Positions 12,310-26,100 of a DNA stretch of 64,000 nucleotides are shown here, piece after piece. The stretch is taken from NCBI RefSeq assembly GCF_027595985.1, contig NC_073303.1, positions 189,648,095 through 189,712,094 of the forward strand, given 5' to 3'. The DNA is from Sorex araneus (Eukaryota; Chordata; Mammalia; Eulipotyphla; Soricidae). A model generated the notes under the pieces. That model was given only the letters and a program-made list of their open reading frames with translations, searched no databases and was not told where the DNA came from. Numbering within the stretch: position 1 is the stretch's first letter; every line of letters starts with the position of its first letter. A program made the translations under genes and the position numbers.

Positions 12310-12949
12310 TTGTCACTGTATCACTGTAATCCTGTTGTTCATCAATTTACTCGAGCGGGCACCAGTAATGTCTCTATTATACTCAGCCCTGAGATTTTAG
12401 TAGCCTCTCCTTACTCGTCTTTCCCAAAGATTAGAGGCTCTTTCAGGGTCAGGGGAATGAGACCTATCATTACTGATTTTGGCATATCGAATACACCACG
12501 GATAGCTTGCCAGGCTCTACTGTATGGGCGGGATACTATCAGTAGCTTGCCAGGCTCTCTGAGAGGTATGTATATATATGTTACTATATTTGGGATATGA
12601 ATACACCACAGGAAACTTGCCAGGCTCTCCTAAGTGGGCAATAGACTCTCGGTACCTTGTCAGGTTCACCAAGAGGGAGAACTAGGCTATTAGATGTCAC
12701 TCGGCTACCCACATTTGGTTTTAGAGTTTCTGGATGTTGGCCGCTGATGGGATTACACTACATGGAGTGGGGTCTGGGGGCAGTTTCTGGGTGTGACTGC
12801 CTAGCTACTGGAAAATGGGGGATCTGGGTAGAAGAGGCCCACTCCTCAACTGAGCAGCGTTGGAGATCTCCGTCCCGGGTCCCACGCACCTGGGTTCCTC
12901 CACCGGCTCCCCCATGAGTGAGGCTGTCCGAACGTGTGAAGAGTGGCCC
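12310..12949 (-). mobile_element. long composite CAGTGA-tailed repeat, copy A
   Basis: Starts with the reversed tail (tgtcactgtatcactg), then ctcgagcgggcaccag as in the CAGTGA-type SINE. It continues for another 500 bases with modules absent from the SINE (gaggctctttcagggtcagg, tctggatgttggccgctgat, gcctagctactggaaaatgg). An internal ggcatatcgaatacacc stretch occurs twice. No tRNA-like head is found. Confidence 0.8.
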
Positions 12950-13497
12950 AGTGACTTTAGACACAGTGACAGCTTGATTAGGCTCATTATAGATTTCCAA
13001 GTAATTTGTTTTGAGGTCGTTTCATACTGATTTGTGTTTCATTGTCAAAAGTGTAAAATCACACATTTCTACGTGTGATACTGATACAGTCAGAGATATT
13101 TGTGCAACAGTTTATGCTCTTGAATAAAGTTCTAAAAATGTTTATTTGGGTCAGAGGAGAGCTAGCCTGTGAGAGAAGATCGCATAGTAAGTGGGACCAT
13201 GGACATCAGCTCAACATGTTGTAACTATTGAGCTTTTGCAGCTGGGTTGTCTGTGGTGGGTCTCTAACCAATTTTTAGAAAATGTTTAAAAGTCAAACCA
13301 CAATACAGAAGTTGGGAGAGAAATACATGTTTTGCCTTGGCTTTTCCTACTTTGATAATTTACCTTTGATGTATTATGAAGCATGTGAAAGTATCCAGTA
13401 AGTTCAGATTCGTTTTTTTTGACACTGCTTTCCGTGCAAGCATTCAAAAATGGCCTTTTGTATTTATCTTCATGTCCCCCTGTGTTTCATCTTGCAG

Positions 13498-13560
13498 GTC
13501 AGAAGGCGTATGGATTCTCCGCCCTGAAAGACCAAGTAGTTACAGCAATAGAGTATCAAG
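13498..13560 (+). CDS. JAM2: JAM2 exon 2
   Basis: Preceded by a pyrimidine-rich cttgcag acceptor and followed by gtagga. It opens with two bases of a split codon, has 20 whole codons and ends with one base of the next. It encodes the start of the mature protein ([20 protein letters not shown]). As I remember the human protein it reads KDQQVV here, so one glutamine seems to be missing. Confidence 0.93.
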
Positions 13561-16500
13561 GTAGGAGTATCTTGCTGATTCTCGTGGACTGTGTTGCTTG
13601 AATGACTGTTGGCACATGTGGTGTTTTGGATGTAGTTGAAAATCTCTGCCTCACCTCACATTAGCCCTCTGCGGGAAGTGTTGCTTCTTGTCTATCTTGA
13701 GATCTTCTCCAACCTCAGCAGAAATTGTGGACATTTGATGAAAGATTATTATACAGAAGTGTTTCTTTTACATCCACTCTCTGCAACAAAGGAAAGCTAA
13801 CTTGTGAAACTGGTACATTGGGTGGGGTCAGGGGAAGATAGGGAAGGGAGATAATTAAATAAAAGAAATGCAGATTCATGGGTTTGGGGGAGGAGCACCA
13901 AATTAAATGAGTTAGTATTTGATCAGATCTCACAATAGTACTTGGCATATAGCAAGTGTTGTGAGTGCTTGGTTAATAAAAGGAATCAGCTTGGCATTTA
14001 AAAATGACAAATCATGTACTAACAAATTATTAAAATAATTATTTTGGTTTATTTTAAACCCTAGTGTTTCAATATGATTAAACTAATTAGAACTTCATTA
14101 TTTAGCATTAGTTTAAAGTGGGGAAGAGGGAGTAGAGTGATAGTACAGAAGGTAGGTCATTTCCCTTACATGTAGCTGACCCAGGTTCAATCCTCAGTAT
14201 CTCATATGGTCCTTGAGTATCACCAGGAGAAATTCCTGCGTAGCAGGGCCAGGAGTAACCCCTGAGTTCCACTGGGTGTAGCCCCAAAACCAAAATAACA
14301 GAAAATTAAATGGGGAGAGGTAGGAAAAAGGAATTTAATTGGAAGTAATGTGGAACTATGGAGAATTTAAAGGGAGGAATAATGGAACTGGTAAAATGCC
14401 AGAAAAGGAGAATGGGCAAAAACAAAAGCGAGGCGGCAGAGGAAAAGGTAGGTCAGCCAGGCTATCAGACGACAAAGGAAGGGAAGTCAGTTTCCTTTAA
14501 CTCTTACTTTCTGTTTGTCCAATTCAGTCTTCTGAATATACTTCCAGCCACCCATCCCTCGGTCATTTCTGATTTAGGACATCAAAATAATATTAGCTTT
14601 ACATTACTTTTAAAATTTTTATTAAGGTTAAATTCACATTAATGTATCATTTGTGATTTTTAAAATGAAGTTTTTATTTTTTTAAATGAACAGGTTAGTG
14701 AACTTTAGTTTATTAAATGTGCCTTCCAAAAACCACCTATGTCCAGTTCCAAAAGATTTCCATTACTACAAAATAAAACCCTCTAAAATAAAATCCTGTA
14801 CCATCGAGGCTACTGGTTGAGTGATTGGTAATGTCGTGGTTGGGACAGAACCCAGGGCTTGGTGTGTGTGAGACATGCACTACCCACTGAGCTATCTCTC
14901 TGGCCCACATTACACTTTAACTAGTTTTAGTTTTAATGTAGAAAATTCTTCTATAATTTATTGTAATTAAATACAAGCCTTCCTCAAAATAAATATTTAT
15001 TTTTTAACCTCTACTCTTTTTAATTAAAAATTAAATTTTAGAGAGTAGGGCATTTGCCTTGCATGCAGCTGACCCAAGTTTAATCCCGGGTAACCCATAT
15101 AGTTCCCCGGAACTTCTAGGAGTGAGCACAGATGCCAGGGATAAACCCAGACCTCCACTGTGTGTAGCTCAAAAACAAAACTTTAAAAAAAAATTTTAAC
15201 TATGTTCTATATGTGGTCCAATTATTCCATCCTGGCTTTATAAGGCAAATTTAATTTCATTTTCCTCACTGTAGTCTTAGAGCACTTGATGTAGCTACTT
15301 AATTTGATTAAAAGTTTAAATATTTTATGATATGTAGATAGCTAGGTTATGTTCCACCCACTTTGTTTTTTCCCTCTTATCATCTTTCTTCTTGATATCC
15401 CTTTCGATGTCAAAAGATCTTGGATTGGAGCTGGAGTGATAGTACAACAGGTAGAGCATTTGCCTTACATGTGGTAGACCTGGGTTCGAACTCCCAGCAT
15501 CCCATATGGTCCCCTGAGCACTGACAAGATTAATTCCTGAATGCATAACTCCTATGCATCGCCAGGTGTCACCCTCCCCTCCCCCCAAAAAAAGAGATCT
15601 TGAATTTTTTCTTTTCAGTGTTGTTGTTCTGTATCACTTCCCATAGAGGTCTAAAAGCAGAATCATAATAAATGACATTTGCTCTACCGGGCCTATAAAT
15701 AAAATGAGCAGCCTTCTGCAGAGAGGGGTCAGACCTGAAACTTATAAATTAGAGCTTAATAGCTGCTTTTCCTTAAAAAAGTAATTACTGGTAATCCCCT
15801 AGTACTTGGTAGTACTATTCTCTTCTTCTGTCATGTCATATTTTGAAGTTTTAAACTTAAATGCCATGAGAAAAATCCTGATCGCAATACCAATTCCTAG
15901 AAAAAAGTAAATTCACAATAGTTCTACATGAATCCTAAAAGTAAGTATATGCTAGTGTCATTGCTAATGCTTTTTCTGAAGAAAGAAAAATTACCTTTTT
16001 CAGCTAAAACAAAATTAAAACAAAATAGGTATTTTTCAGGAATGTCATAATTTAACAGAAAAACTTTGTGCATTTTTCTGTTTTAATATGTCACGGCTTA
16101 AGAAAATAAGATTCACATCTTTGCGTTCTTTACTACCTCAAAGGGAAATAGCATTTTAGTTCAAGTTTGAAAAATGTTTAGCTAAATTTTAAACCTTTTG
16201 GGGTTGGAGCAATAGCACAGCGGGTAGGGCGTTTGCCTTACACGCGGCCAACCCGGGTTCGATTCCCAGCATCCCATATGGTCCCCTGAGCACCGCCAGG
16301 AGTGATTCCTGAGTGCGGAGCCAGGAGTGACCCCTGTGCAACGCCGGGTGTGACGCCAAAAAAAAATAAAAAAATAAAAATACATTTTAAACCTTTTCTG
16401 CTAATGATCGCTGTTCAGCTGAGAAATCTGTACATAGCTCTAGTTATATATATGAATTGGGTATGTAAAATAGGTGAGAAATCATTTACTGATCATAAAC

Positions 16501-19500
16501 AATGAAGAAACTTACTTCAAAGGAGTTTTTCAGTTACATGAGCCCATAAGGCATTGTAACCCAGAGTTTAGGAAGTCAAGGCATTAGGGGATGGAGCGAC
16601 ATTACAATGGGAGGGGCACTTGCCTTACACACAGCTCGTCCAGGTTTGATCCCCAACAACTCATATGGTACCCTGAACCCGGCAGGAGCGATCCTGAATG
16701 CAGAGCCAGGAATGATCCCTGAGCACAGTTGGGTGTGACCCAACCAACGACCACCGCGTCCCTGCCCCCCCCCACACACACAAAGAAGTTGCGATGTAAC
16801 ATATGGGTTTTAATCATTCTCAGCAAGTTTACAACAGACACTGGGAAAGGTTCCTCACAGGTAAATGGAATAGTGAGCTCTATGGAGCACTGAGTTTAGG
16901 CAAAGACCCTATGAACCCCTGTATAGAAACACACTTCGTGAGACGTCCCACTTTGTGAGATGAATATTTTTCTTCACGACTACCATCGTTATAGATATAA
17001 TATTCAAAAACAGTAATTTGGCGCTGGAGCAATAGCACAGTGGGTAGGGCCTGGCACCGGCTGACCCGGGTTTGATTCCCAGCATCCCATATGGTCCCCT
17101 GAGCACCACCAGGGGTAATTCCTGAGTGCAGAGCCAGGAGTAAACCCTGAGCATCGCCAGGTGTGACCCCCCTCCAAAAAAAACACAGTAATTTGCAGGC
17201 TGAAAAGATAGTGCAGGGGTCCAGATCTTGTATGGGGCTGACCCCAGCTCAATCCCTGATCATAAACAATGAAGAAACTTACTTCAAAACAATCTTTAAG
17301 TTACCTAGAATACCCATAAGGCATTGTAACCCAGAGTTCAGGAAGTTAAGGCACTGGGGGCTGGAGAGACCATCCCTGGCATGACAGGGCTCAAGCAGCC
17401 CCACGTCCTTGATCCCTTATGTTGACACTGAGCCCTTGGAGCCCCCCCGCCCTCCCCGCCCCCTGCCAATACTCCAGTAACTTGCTTAATACCACACACA
17501 AGTATTTGACAGAGTCAGTCTCCAAAACTTGGGCTTTAAACTGCTATGTTGTGATCAACTCAGTACAGAAAACCGCAGCGATCACGGGTGCTGAATTTTG
17601 TCCCCCAAGAGGGGCTGAGCCACAGAATTAAGTTCAATTCTGTTTTCATTGGATCTTTTCCCCTCAGATGGTCACCCCAGGATTCTGATGATACTTTCCC
17701 TGTTTTTCACAGTTCCCAGAGGTGGTGTCAGCACCTAGAAATTAGGGACTCGCTATTCCTGTCAGGGAACGAACAGTCCTGAAGTTTCCACGTGGTGAAT
17801 TTAAAGTTCAAGTTCAAGGACATTCAAGAGTCCCAAAAATTGGAATTCTGGCTTTTAGACCTTTGAATCAAACTCCCCTCTCTTAAAAGTTGCCTCCCTG
17901 GACTCCAGCAGCCTTGGGAGCCCCCTTGCCCCCATCCCCGGCATTCCCAAGCTCCCTATACACTGCTGTCTTTATTCTCACAACGCTCCAAACTCCCTGA
18001 TATACTATAGAATTCACTTTTTTCCCCGCTTTTCGGGGTCACACCCAGCAATGTTCAGGGATTCCTCCTGGCTCTGCACTCAGGAGTTACTCCTGACAGT
18101 GCTCGGGGGACCATATGGGATGCCGGTGATCGAACCCAGGTCGACCATGTGCAAGGCAAATGCCCTACCTGCTGTACTATCGCTCCAGCCCTAGAGTTCA
18201 CTCTTTATGGTATCTCTGTGTGCTTGTCTGTATCCACTCAATTATAGGATCCCAAAGGGAGGCTGTCCCCTCTCTGGGCCCCCTCTGCCTGTGATTGTGT
18301 CTTTGCTGCTTTCTCTTTTTCTTAAATGAGCACTCATTTCATCTTCCCGATACTAAAAACCAAAACAAAACCCAAAGAGCAAAGAGCAAAGATCTTTTTA
18401 TGACTTTGGTGATCCACCTCAAAAACAGTCGTGGGCTCATCTATGAGTAACACTCATGTCTGGATGCATTGCATAGTCCAGTGTTTTGCAACCTTTTTTT
18501 TATTCAAATGTTTCTTTTAAAGATGTGGCCACTTTCTCTCCTTATTTCCTTTCTGTCTACACCCCTCCTCCTCCAATTTGCCTCCTACTGTTTGCGTGAC
18601 CCACTCCCCATTTATATGATTTCCACTGTGGCCCCATCTTGGAAGTCACACAGCCTTATGGTTTCCACTGAGAATAGATAGAAAAAAGTATTTCTATACA
18701 TCTTATATAATATATAATCAATATTAGTGAGCCTGGAAAGTTACCACACTTAGGAAAAATGTGTCGCTTGCATTTTGAAATGCAGTTTCTGCAAACGTTT
18801 TCCATAGAGTCATAGGGTGAGAAATTAGGGAGAAATCACCAAAAGAATATGGTGTGTGTGCTGTTTAGTTAAGTATATAAAACAATGTGATTTTTGACAA
18901 AGATTATTTCTAGCACTGAGGAGTAGGAGCTGAAAATGAGTGTGGGTGTGTATCTGTTGGAAACTCAACAAAATACGGGAAGGAAACCTATCTAAAACTT
19001 AAGCCTCCGGAAGGTCACCGCCCATTTGCCTCAATCAACAGAACAGAACCAAGTTTCCTCAGTCAAGTCCCTCAGCACACATTAGTCTTTGTGGCATAAT
19101 TATAAACGCATCTGGAAAATGATAGTCTTTGTAATGCTAACCCTCCTTTAAAATTTATAGCCATCCTAAGAAACAGTTTTAGAATTTTTTAAATTTGCCA
19201 TTCTTTTCTCTGCGTTGCTTTTCTCTTTTCCATTACCTTTTTATGTTATTTATAGTAACTTGTGTGCAACTGAAAAAAAATTTTTTAGACAATATAATTG
19301 CTAAAAAGGAAAAACCATAATTCTATCACAGAGGAATTATGGCTGGGTGATCATGTTCATACGTACTCATGCAAGATTTTTGTCATAACTATGTGTATAT
19401 TTTTAATAAAATCTTAGATAATAGTATAATATATTTTATATGGCTGGTTCATTATATCATATATACTGTCCCCTATTTTTTAATATTATTAAATCTGCTT

Positions 19501-22500
19501 CACATCAAAATAAATGATAACTAAATGAAATGCAAACATGAAAGTTCACAGGTTTGTAACTGTACCTCACGGTGAATCACCAATAAAAACTTTTAAAGAA
19601 ATAAAAAAATAAAAATAACCATTGCTATCAAAAAAAAAAACCAAAATCAAAATCAAAGGTATGGCAAGAGTTTAATACAATTGATCTTCTCATCAAAGTT
19701 ACTATACTTTTTAGGTAAAATTCATTATGGATCAAAAAAGTTTTTAGAAGTATGAAATTGACACTGTAAAGCGCCTGAGTGAAATGTATTTTTAATATAT
19801 TTATACTTGGTGGTTTCCATTTGGCAACTTAGCAGGTGGCAGGCAGCGGCTGGGTTTCCCCTCTCAGTCATCTTGTTTAGTCTTGCAGTCTAAAGATGGC
19901 TTTTAAGTCCTAGAAATTCTTGAATGACTTAACTGCAGTAAACTTCCTGTAATAATGAAATCTTTGTAAACTACTTAGAGGCAGTTAAACATGTTGCCAA
20001 GATGAAATATTTTGATAGTTTGGGGATTAAGATAAGAGATAGGAATTACCAGTTTACCGAACAACCATATGAGATTAGTAAGGATGTGTTCAAAGAGAAG
20101 GTGATCAAAGAAGAGATCCTAAGGAGAATGTAGCCTCTTGATGGAACATTAGTGATTTCCACTGTATGCCCCTAGACTAGGCTAAGTGCCTTTTCCCAAG
20201 GAACTAGCGGTGAAGCCTCCTTGGCTTACGTCTGTTCTAGCATTTACATGCTGGACTGATGTTACAGAGTCTCGATTCTACCGCCACACTAAACTAATAC
20301 CTCTAACCTCCTTGAAGGTGGTGACTGAAGAATAAACTAAATGATCATAGCTCCTATTTTTTTTTATTTTGATTAGTGAATCACCATGAGGTACAGTTAC
20401 AGACTTACAAACTTCCATGCCTACATTTCAGTCATATAATGGTCAAGTATCCACCCCTCCACCAGTGCCCATTTTTCACCACCAATGGTCCCAGCATCCC
20501 TCCCACCATCCCCACTTCGTTCCCCCTTCCCCCACCCCACCTCTGTGGCAGGGCATTCCCTTTCGCTCTCTCTCTCTGTTTGGGTGTTGTGGTTTGCAAT
20601 AGAGGTATTAAGTGGCCATCAAGTTCAGCCTATACACAGTTCAGTTAGAGAAGGGATCACCAAGTAAATGGTGCTAGGAGGATCCGCTCCACTTGGGATG
20701 GGAGACGCATCATAGCTGCTATTTTTAAAGCACCTGCTAGGCCAGGGAGATAGTACAGAAGTTAAGGCACTTGCATGCAGCTGTCCCCATTCAATCCCCA
20801 GCGCTACATATGGTTCCCCAAGTACTCCCAGGAGTGATCTTTGAGCACAAATACAGGAATAAGGCCTGAGCACTACCAGATGAACCCTCAAGACAAGCAA
20901 ACAAGAAAATAAGGTATTTACCATGTCTAGGCATGCATGCTTTGCCCATGACTGGATTTGTATACATAAGAAAACCCTGTGAGATACTCTTACATTATAT
21001 GTAGTAGCTGAGACTTATGAATTTGTGAAAGCAGCAGTGTCACCCATGGAAGGATTCTAAGAACAAACAAATCGATGAGCAACGGGATGACAGTGACAGT
21101 GACAGCGATGCCACTTTGTTTGAGTGGGCACCAGTAATGTCTCTCATTGAGAGACTTATAAGTAAAATAAAATATCATAGGGCCCGTTCAAAAGTAAGAT
21201 TTCTTTTTCATTATCCTAGAGGTTATCTTGGCCTGCAAATACCCAAAGAAGACCACCTCCTCCAGATTGGAGTGGAAGAAGCTGGGACGGAGTGTCTCTT
21301 TCGTCTACTACCAACAGTCTCTTCAAGGTAAGAAGCTCTAGGCCGGATGAGGTGAGCGCAGGAGAACATGAAGTACAACCCTCTCCTTTCCTGGGCAAAT
21401 GAGACTAGCGCCTGACTGATTACTGAAAATGTGATTTTGGAAGTGTGAGATGAAACCTATAATGACCGAGATTTGGAACAAGACAGTTCCAAGGAAAGGA
21501 CAGAGAATAGAAGCAGTTGAACTCATCACGTCCCAAGGTCCTTCATTTCCCAGCTCCTACAGGATGCCAGGGCTGGATAGCACAGTAGGTAGGGTATTTG
21601 CCTTGCATGCAGTCGACATGGGTTCGATTCCTCCGCCCCTCTCGGAGAGCCTGGGAAGCTATTGAGAGTATCTTGCCCGCACGGCAGAGCCTGGCAAGCT
21701 CCCCATGGTGTATTTGATAGGCCAAAAACAGGAACAAGAAGTCTCACAATGGAGATGTTACTGCTGCCCGCTCAAGCAAAATCAATGAACAATAGGATGA
21801 CAGTGACAGTAACAGGATGCCAAATATAGTTTTTCTTGCTGGCCCAGTAGAGTTACTTTTAGAGAGAAAGAAAGAAAAGATGATGTAGTGTTGGATGTAG
21901 GGTTACACTTATTTGTACTAACTGCATCGCATTTCCGTGTCTCCATCTGGAAAGCTGTCCATTAGCTGAAACGTTTAGGGAATTTTATGGCTCATGAGGA
22001 AGGAAATATTCCTTGAGAAATATTCCTTGATTCAGGTTTTTCTTTAAAATATTGTTGTTGTTATTATTAAACATTTCTTTCTAATCCTTCCTCTTTTGAC
22101 TAAATATGTGATTAGCCTTGATTTAAAGTATTTATAATGATTGATAAAGTACTATGATTTCTGGGATTTGCTTCCAAACAATATGTAGAGCTGCAATAAA
22201 GTATGCCATGAAGTGGTAACTGAGTAACGGGTGTGTTGAGGCTCATTTGAATGTATCTCTAATTTATGTATTTGTGAAAATTTCCATTATGAATATTTTG
22301 AAAGTTATAAATCTAATAAGTACAATGACTTTTATTATATTAAAATTCATTGTATTGTTTTAATTTTTAAATAATTAAATGAGTAAACAGATGCTTTAGG
22401 TTCCAAGGAAATTTAAAATACCCCTCTGTCAAAATTAGATGCAGACGCAGAATGTCAATAGCAAAATTGTCTTTACTTGAATTTTCACAGTTGCAAATTC

Positions 22501-23096
22501 TTACAATTGTACCTTATACAAAGCACTACTTTAATTCCATGCCAATTACTATCAAAAAATGGCCAAAAGAATGTTTTTAAGACTCCTTCAGTTAGGGGCC
22601 AGAGTGATAGTACAGTGGATAGGGTGTTTGTCTTGCACTTGGCCAGACTGGGTTTTGTCACCTGTATCCCAAAGGGACCCCCAAACCTTCCAGGAGTGAT
22701 CCCTGAGTGCAGTGCCAGAAATAAGTCTTATATGCAGCCAGGTATAGCCCAGAAAGAGGAGGAGGAGGAGGAGGAGGAGGAGGGAGGAGAGAGGAGGGAG
22801 GAGGGAGGAGGGAGATGAGGAGGAAGGAGGAGGAAGGAAGAGGAAGGAGGAGGAGGAAGGAGAAGGAAGAGGAAAAGAAAGGAGGAGGAGGAGGAAAAAG
22901 GAGGAGGAGGAAGAGGAGGAGGAAAAAGGAGGAGGAGGAGGAGGAAGGAGGAGGAAGAGAAGGAGGAAAAGAAAGGAGAAGGAGAAGGAGGAAAAGAAAG
23001 GAGAAGGCGGAAAAGAAAGGAGGAGAAGGAGGAAAAGAAAGGAGAAGGAGAAGGAGGAAAAGAAAGGAGAGGAGGGGAGGGGAGATTTTCTCAGAT

Positions 23097-23142
<46 letters not shown>

Positions 23143-26100
23143 CAGTATCATCTGGCTACCACACATAAAATTCCTGCTGTGGCTAATTTACTTAAGTTCT
23201 TCCATATCTTTGGAAAATGGGCATATTCTCACAGGGCTCCTCGAAACAGGATGGAGCAGGAAAACAAGATGAATGCTCTCAAGTGAAACATAAAAATATG
23301 GAACTAGATTCTCTTTGTGAATCGTTTCTCATTCTGAAGCATGTTTTTGAAATTGTGGTACCCACACACTTTGTTGTTGTTGATTTTAAAATTAAATTTA
23401 TATAGATACCAGATGCTCTGGCTACTGCAGGAACTGACTAGAGGAACATAATAAACAGTCGCTTTGCTCGGGGCGACCCCCGGGGGATGTTGGATCGTCC
23501 AGGACGGAGCCAGTAGGCTTGCATACAGTTGTGGGGTGCTCTCTGTTTGCATAAAGAAAGTAGAGATCCTGGGGGTGCTGAGTAATTTCTTAACTGGGTT
23601 ATCGTACTTGGAAATAGTAGTTTGAAGAAAGGGTTTTGTGTGTGTGTTATTATGAACCTCACTTTCATTTTTTCCTAAAAGGTGATTTTAAAAAGCGAGC
23701 TGAGATGATAGATTTCAGTATACGGATCAAAAACGTTACCAGAAGAGATGCTGGGAAATACCGTTGTGAAGTGAGTGCCCCGTCAGAGCAAGGCCAGAAT
23801 CTGGAGGAGGACACAGTCACTCTGGAAGTCCTAGGTGAGGTGCTCGTACCGGTGCTCTTGCCACTTCCGCCTGCGTCACCCCGCACTCGAGGCAGGGAAG
23901 CAAATTCATGGCGCCAATCAGCGAAGGGACAGGAATGACCATCACGCCAGCCTCCTTGCTCGTCTTGCCCGTAGCCTCTCTCCACCTCACTGGCCGTTCA
24001 GAGTTCACGGTTACTGATTCATGATTCGTGATTCATTGGAGGGGCTGGAGCGATAGCACAGCGGGGAGGGCGTTTGCCTTGCACACGGCCGACCCAGGTT
24101 CAATTCCCAGCATCCCATATGGTCCCCTGAGCACTGCCAGGAGTAATTCCTGAGTGCAGAGCCAGGAGGAATCCCTGTGCATTACCGAGTGTGACCCCCC
24201 AAAAAGCAAATAAATAGGAAATTGAAGTAAAGCTTAATTGTCCTCTAATACACACAGAAGCATGTCTACCAACAATTTATTTTTCAATAACTTCCAACTG
24301 CAGTAGTCTTTCTCCTACCATTAAAAAAAATGGTATTAAGAACCCAAGAGCTGGCACGGGGGTTAAGGCACTTGCTCTGTACACAGCATCTGCAGTTCAG
24401 ACCCTGGCATGCATACAGTCACCTAAGCGGCACCAGGAGTGATCCCTGAGCACCATCGTGTGGCCCCAAAACAGCAACAATTAAGAGTATCAGATGTGGA
24501 GTGTGACTCAAGTAGTAAAGCACATCCCTGTGTGTGTATTTCCCACATTTGTTGTGACTCCCATTAGTTGCGTCTGCCAGGAATGTCTCCTATCGTAGAG
24601 CCAGAACAACTTGGAAGCATCACATTAGTGGGTGAAATGTAATAAAACAGAGCCAAGGATGTGACTGCGGTAGAGCATTTGCCTAGAAAGTATCAGGCCC
24701 TATGTTTGACTCTTGACACTTCTGAAGAAAAGAAAAGGAAAAAAGAAATAACACAATTTGGACCAGGATCTGGATTTGGATCCTGATGGAGTTAACTCCA
24801 AATCCAATGTATTGTTGTAAAGTTGCTCTAAGAATCACTTATATATAAAATTGATGATGACAACTTATAAAAGAGCATAATAATTTGTTCTTCATGGATG
24901 TATGTAAAAACTACCAAGCAAAGAGAATAAAATAGCTCCTTTTCCTCTTTTGATAGAGTACCAGGTCTTTCTGTTAGTGATACAAGAGTACAGACAAAAT
25001 ATGATAACAAAAGCCTTATAAGAGGCTTATTAAATTGGTGTGTTAATCTTTTGTTGCTACATAAAAGGTGATCTCAAATTTAGCAGCTTAAAACAATCCC
25101 AGTGTCCTCGCTCACAGTTTTGCAGGATAGTTGTTCAGTCCATGGTCGCATTCTCTGCCCAGGGAATGACCAAGCTGCGATCAAGGGGTCATCTCAACTG
25201 ATTTCTTTTGTCTGGCTTCATCCATATTAGTCTTGGCATTGGAAGATTTCAGTTCTTTGATTTGTGGAATTGCAGTTTTCATATGTACCGAGAGTGATAT
25301 TCACTCCTGGAGCCACACACTTCCTTTCCACTGGACCTCTCCCTCTTTGGCCCAGCCAACGAGTGTCCAGCGCTCTCATTTTCAGTTCTCTGACCTTCCT
25401 CTGTTTTTTGGCATATCAAATACACCATGGGTACCTTGCCAGGCTCGCCAAAAACAGTAACAATAAGTCTCAAATTCAGGCGTTACTGGTGCCTGCTTGA
25501 GCAAGTCGATGAGCAACAGGATGACAGTGATACAGTGACAGTGATACAGACTTTCCTCTGACCACTCAAAAGACTATTTTGAAAGGAGTTATGTCAGACC
25601 ATCTGTGTAATCTCCATATTTTAAAGAGAATGCATTTGCAACTTAAAGCAGTATCCAGATTGTGTTTGATTGACTTAAGTTTGAATAACTGAAAATACAC
25701 ACACACACACACACACACACACACTCGCACACGCACCAGAACTGGGAAACTTGAGATCATCCTGACATCCTGATCACCCTGACATTCTGAGTTTAAGTCC
25801 TCTGGTAGTGATCTGGTTTATTTTACAAATCCCTGGGAGCAAATTCATCCTATCTCAATTTTTCTCTAAAGTGGCCAGTCCTAGGCAGAATAGGAAAAAA
25901 AAAATCTGAACTTTTCAGACCAGTCCTGAAAAATCTCAAGTTGACTTCTTATGAATGTAGTTGGCAATACAACACTAAAACATTGATAAGGAGACAGTAG
26001 AAATAGTATATCCAAGAGAGAACAGCTGTGTTATTAGCTAAGGCCATGCTTGTAGTAAAAAGGAGTCTTGAACTTTCAGTGAATTATTCAACATAATAGA

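Larger units (their letters stand above)
1..13497 (+). other. JAM2: JAM2 intron 1 (3' part)
   Basis: No coding sequence was recognised. It holds the repeats listed separately. The remaining single-copy stretches, for example 2540-3180, 6700-7400, 9110-9600, 9800-10600 and 12950-13490, are AT-rich and show nothing I can name. Confidence 0.75.
13561..21219 (+). other. JAM2: JAM2 intron 2
   Basis: Repeats are listed separately. Stretches without recognised repeats include 15600-16180, 17400-18020 and 18200-19520. In 17400-18020 the sequence is unusually GC-rich for the intron but shows no exon-like splice pair. Confidence 0.8.
21328..23681 (+). other. JAM2: JAM2 intron 3
   Basis: Two SINEs, a 330-base polypurine tract and a GT run are listed separately. 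Positions 21830-22590 are AT-rich and 23150-23680 unremarkable. Confidence 0.8.

Noticed and set aside
16200-16383. Possible tRNA genes at SINE heads
   Set aside because: The A and B boxes are present, but the sequence does not fold as a tRNA and recurs dozens of times with a SINE body and tail.
22754-23140. A CRISPR-like or other spaced repeat array
   Set aside because: It is a simple-sequence tract without regular spacers, and the genome is eukaryotic.
22588-23168. Open frames of 192 and 117 residues over the polypurine tract
   Set aside because: They are translations of GGA/GAA microsatellite and contain only repeats of two or three residues.
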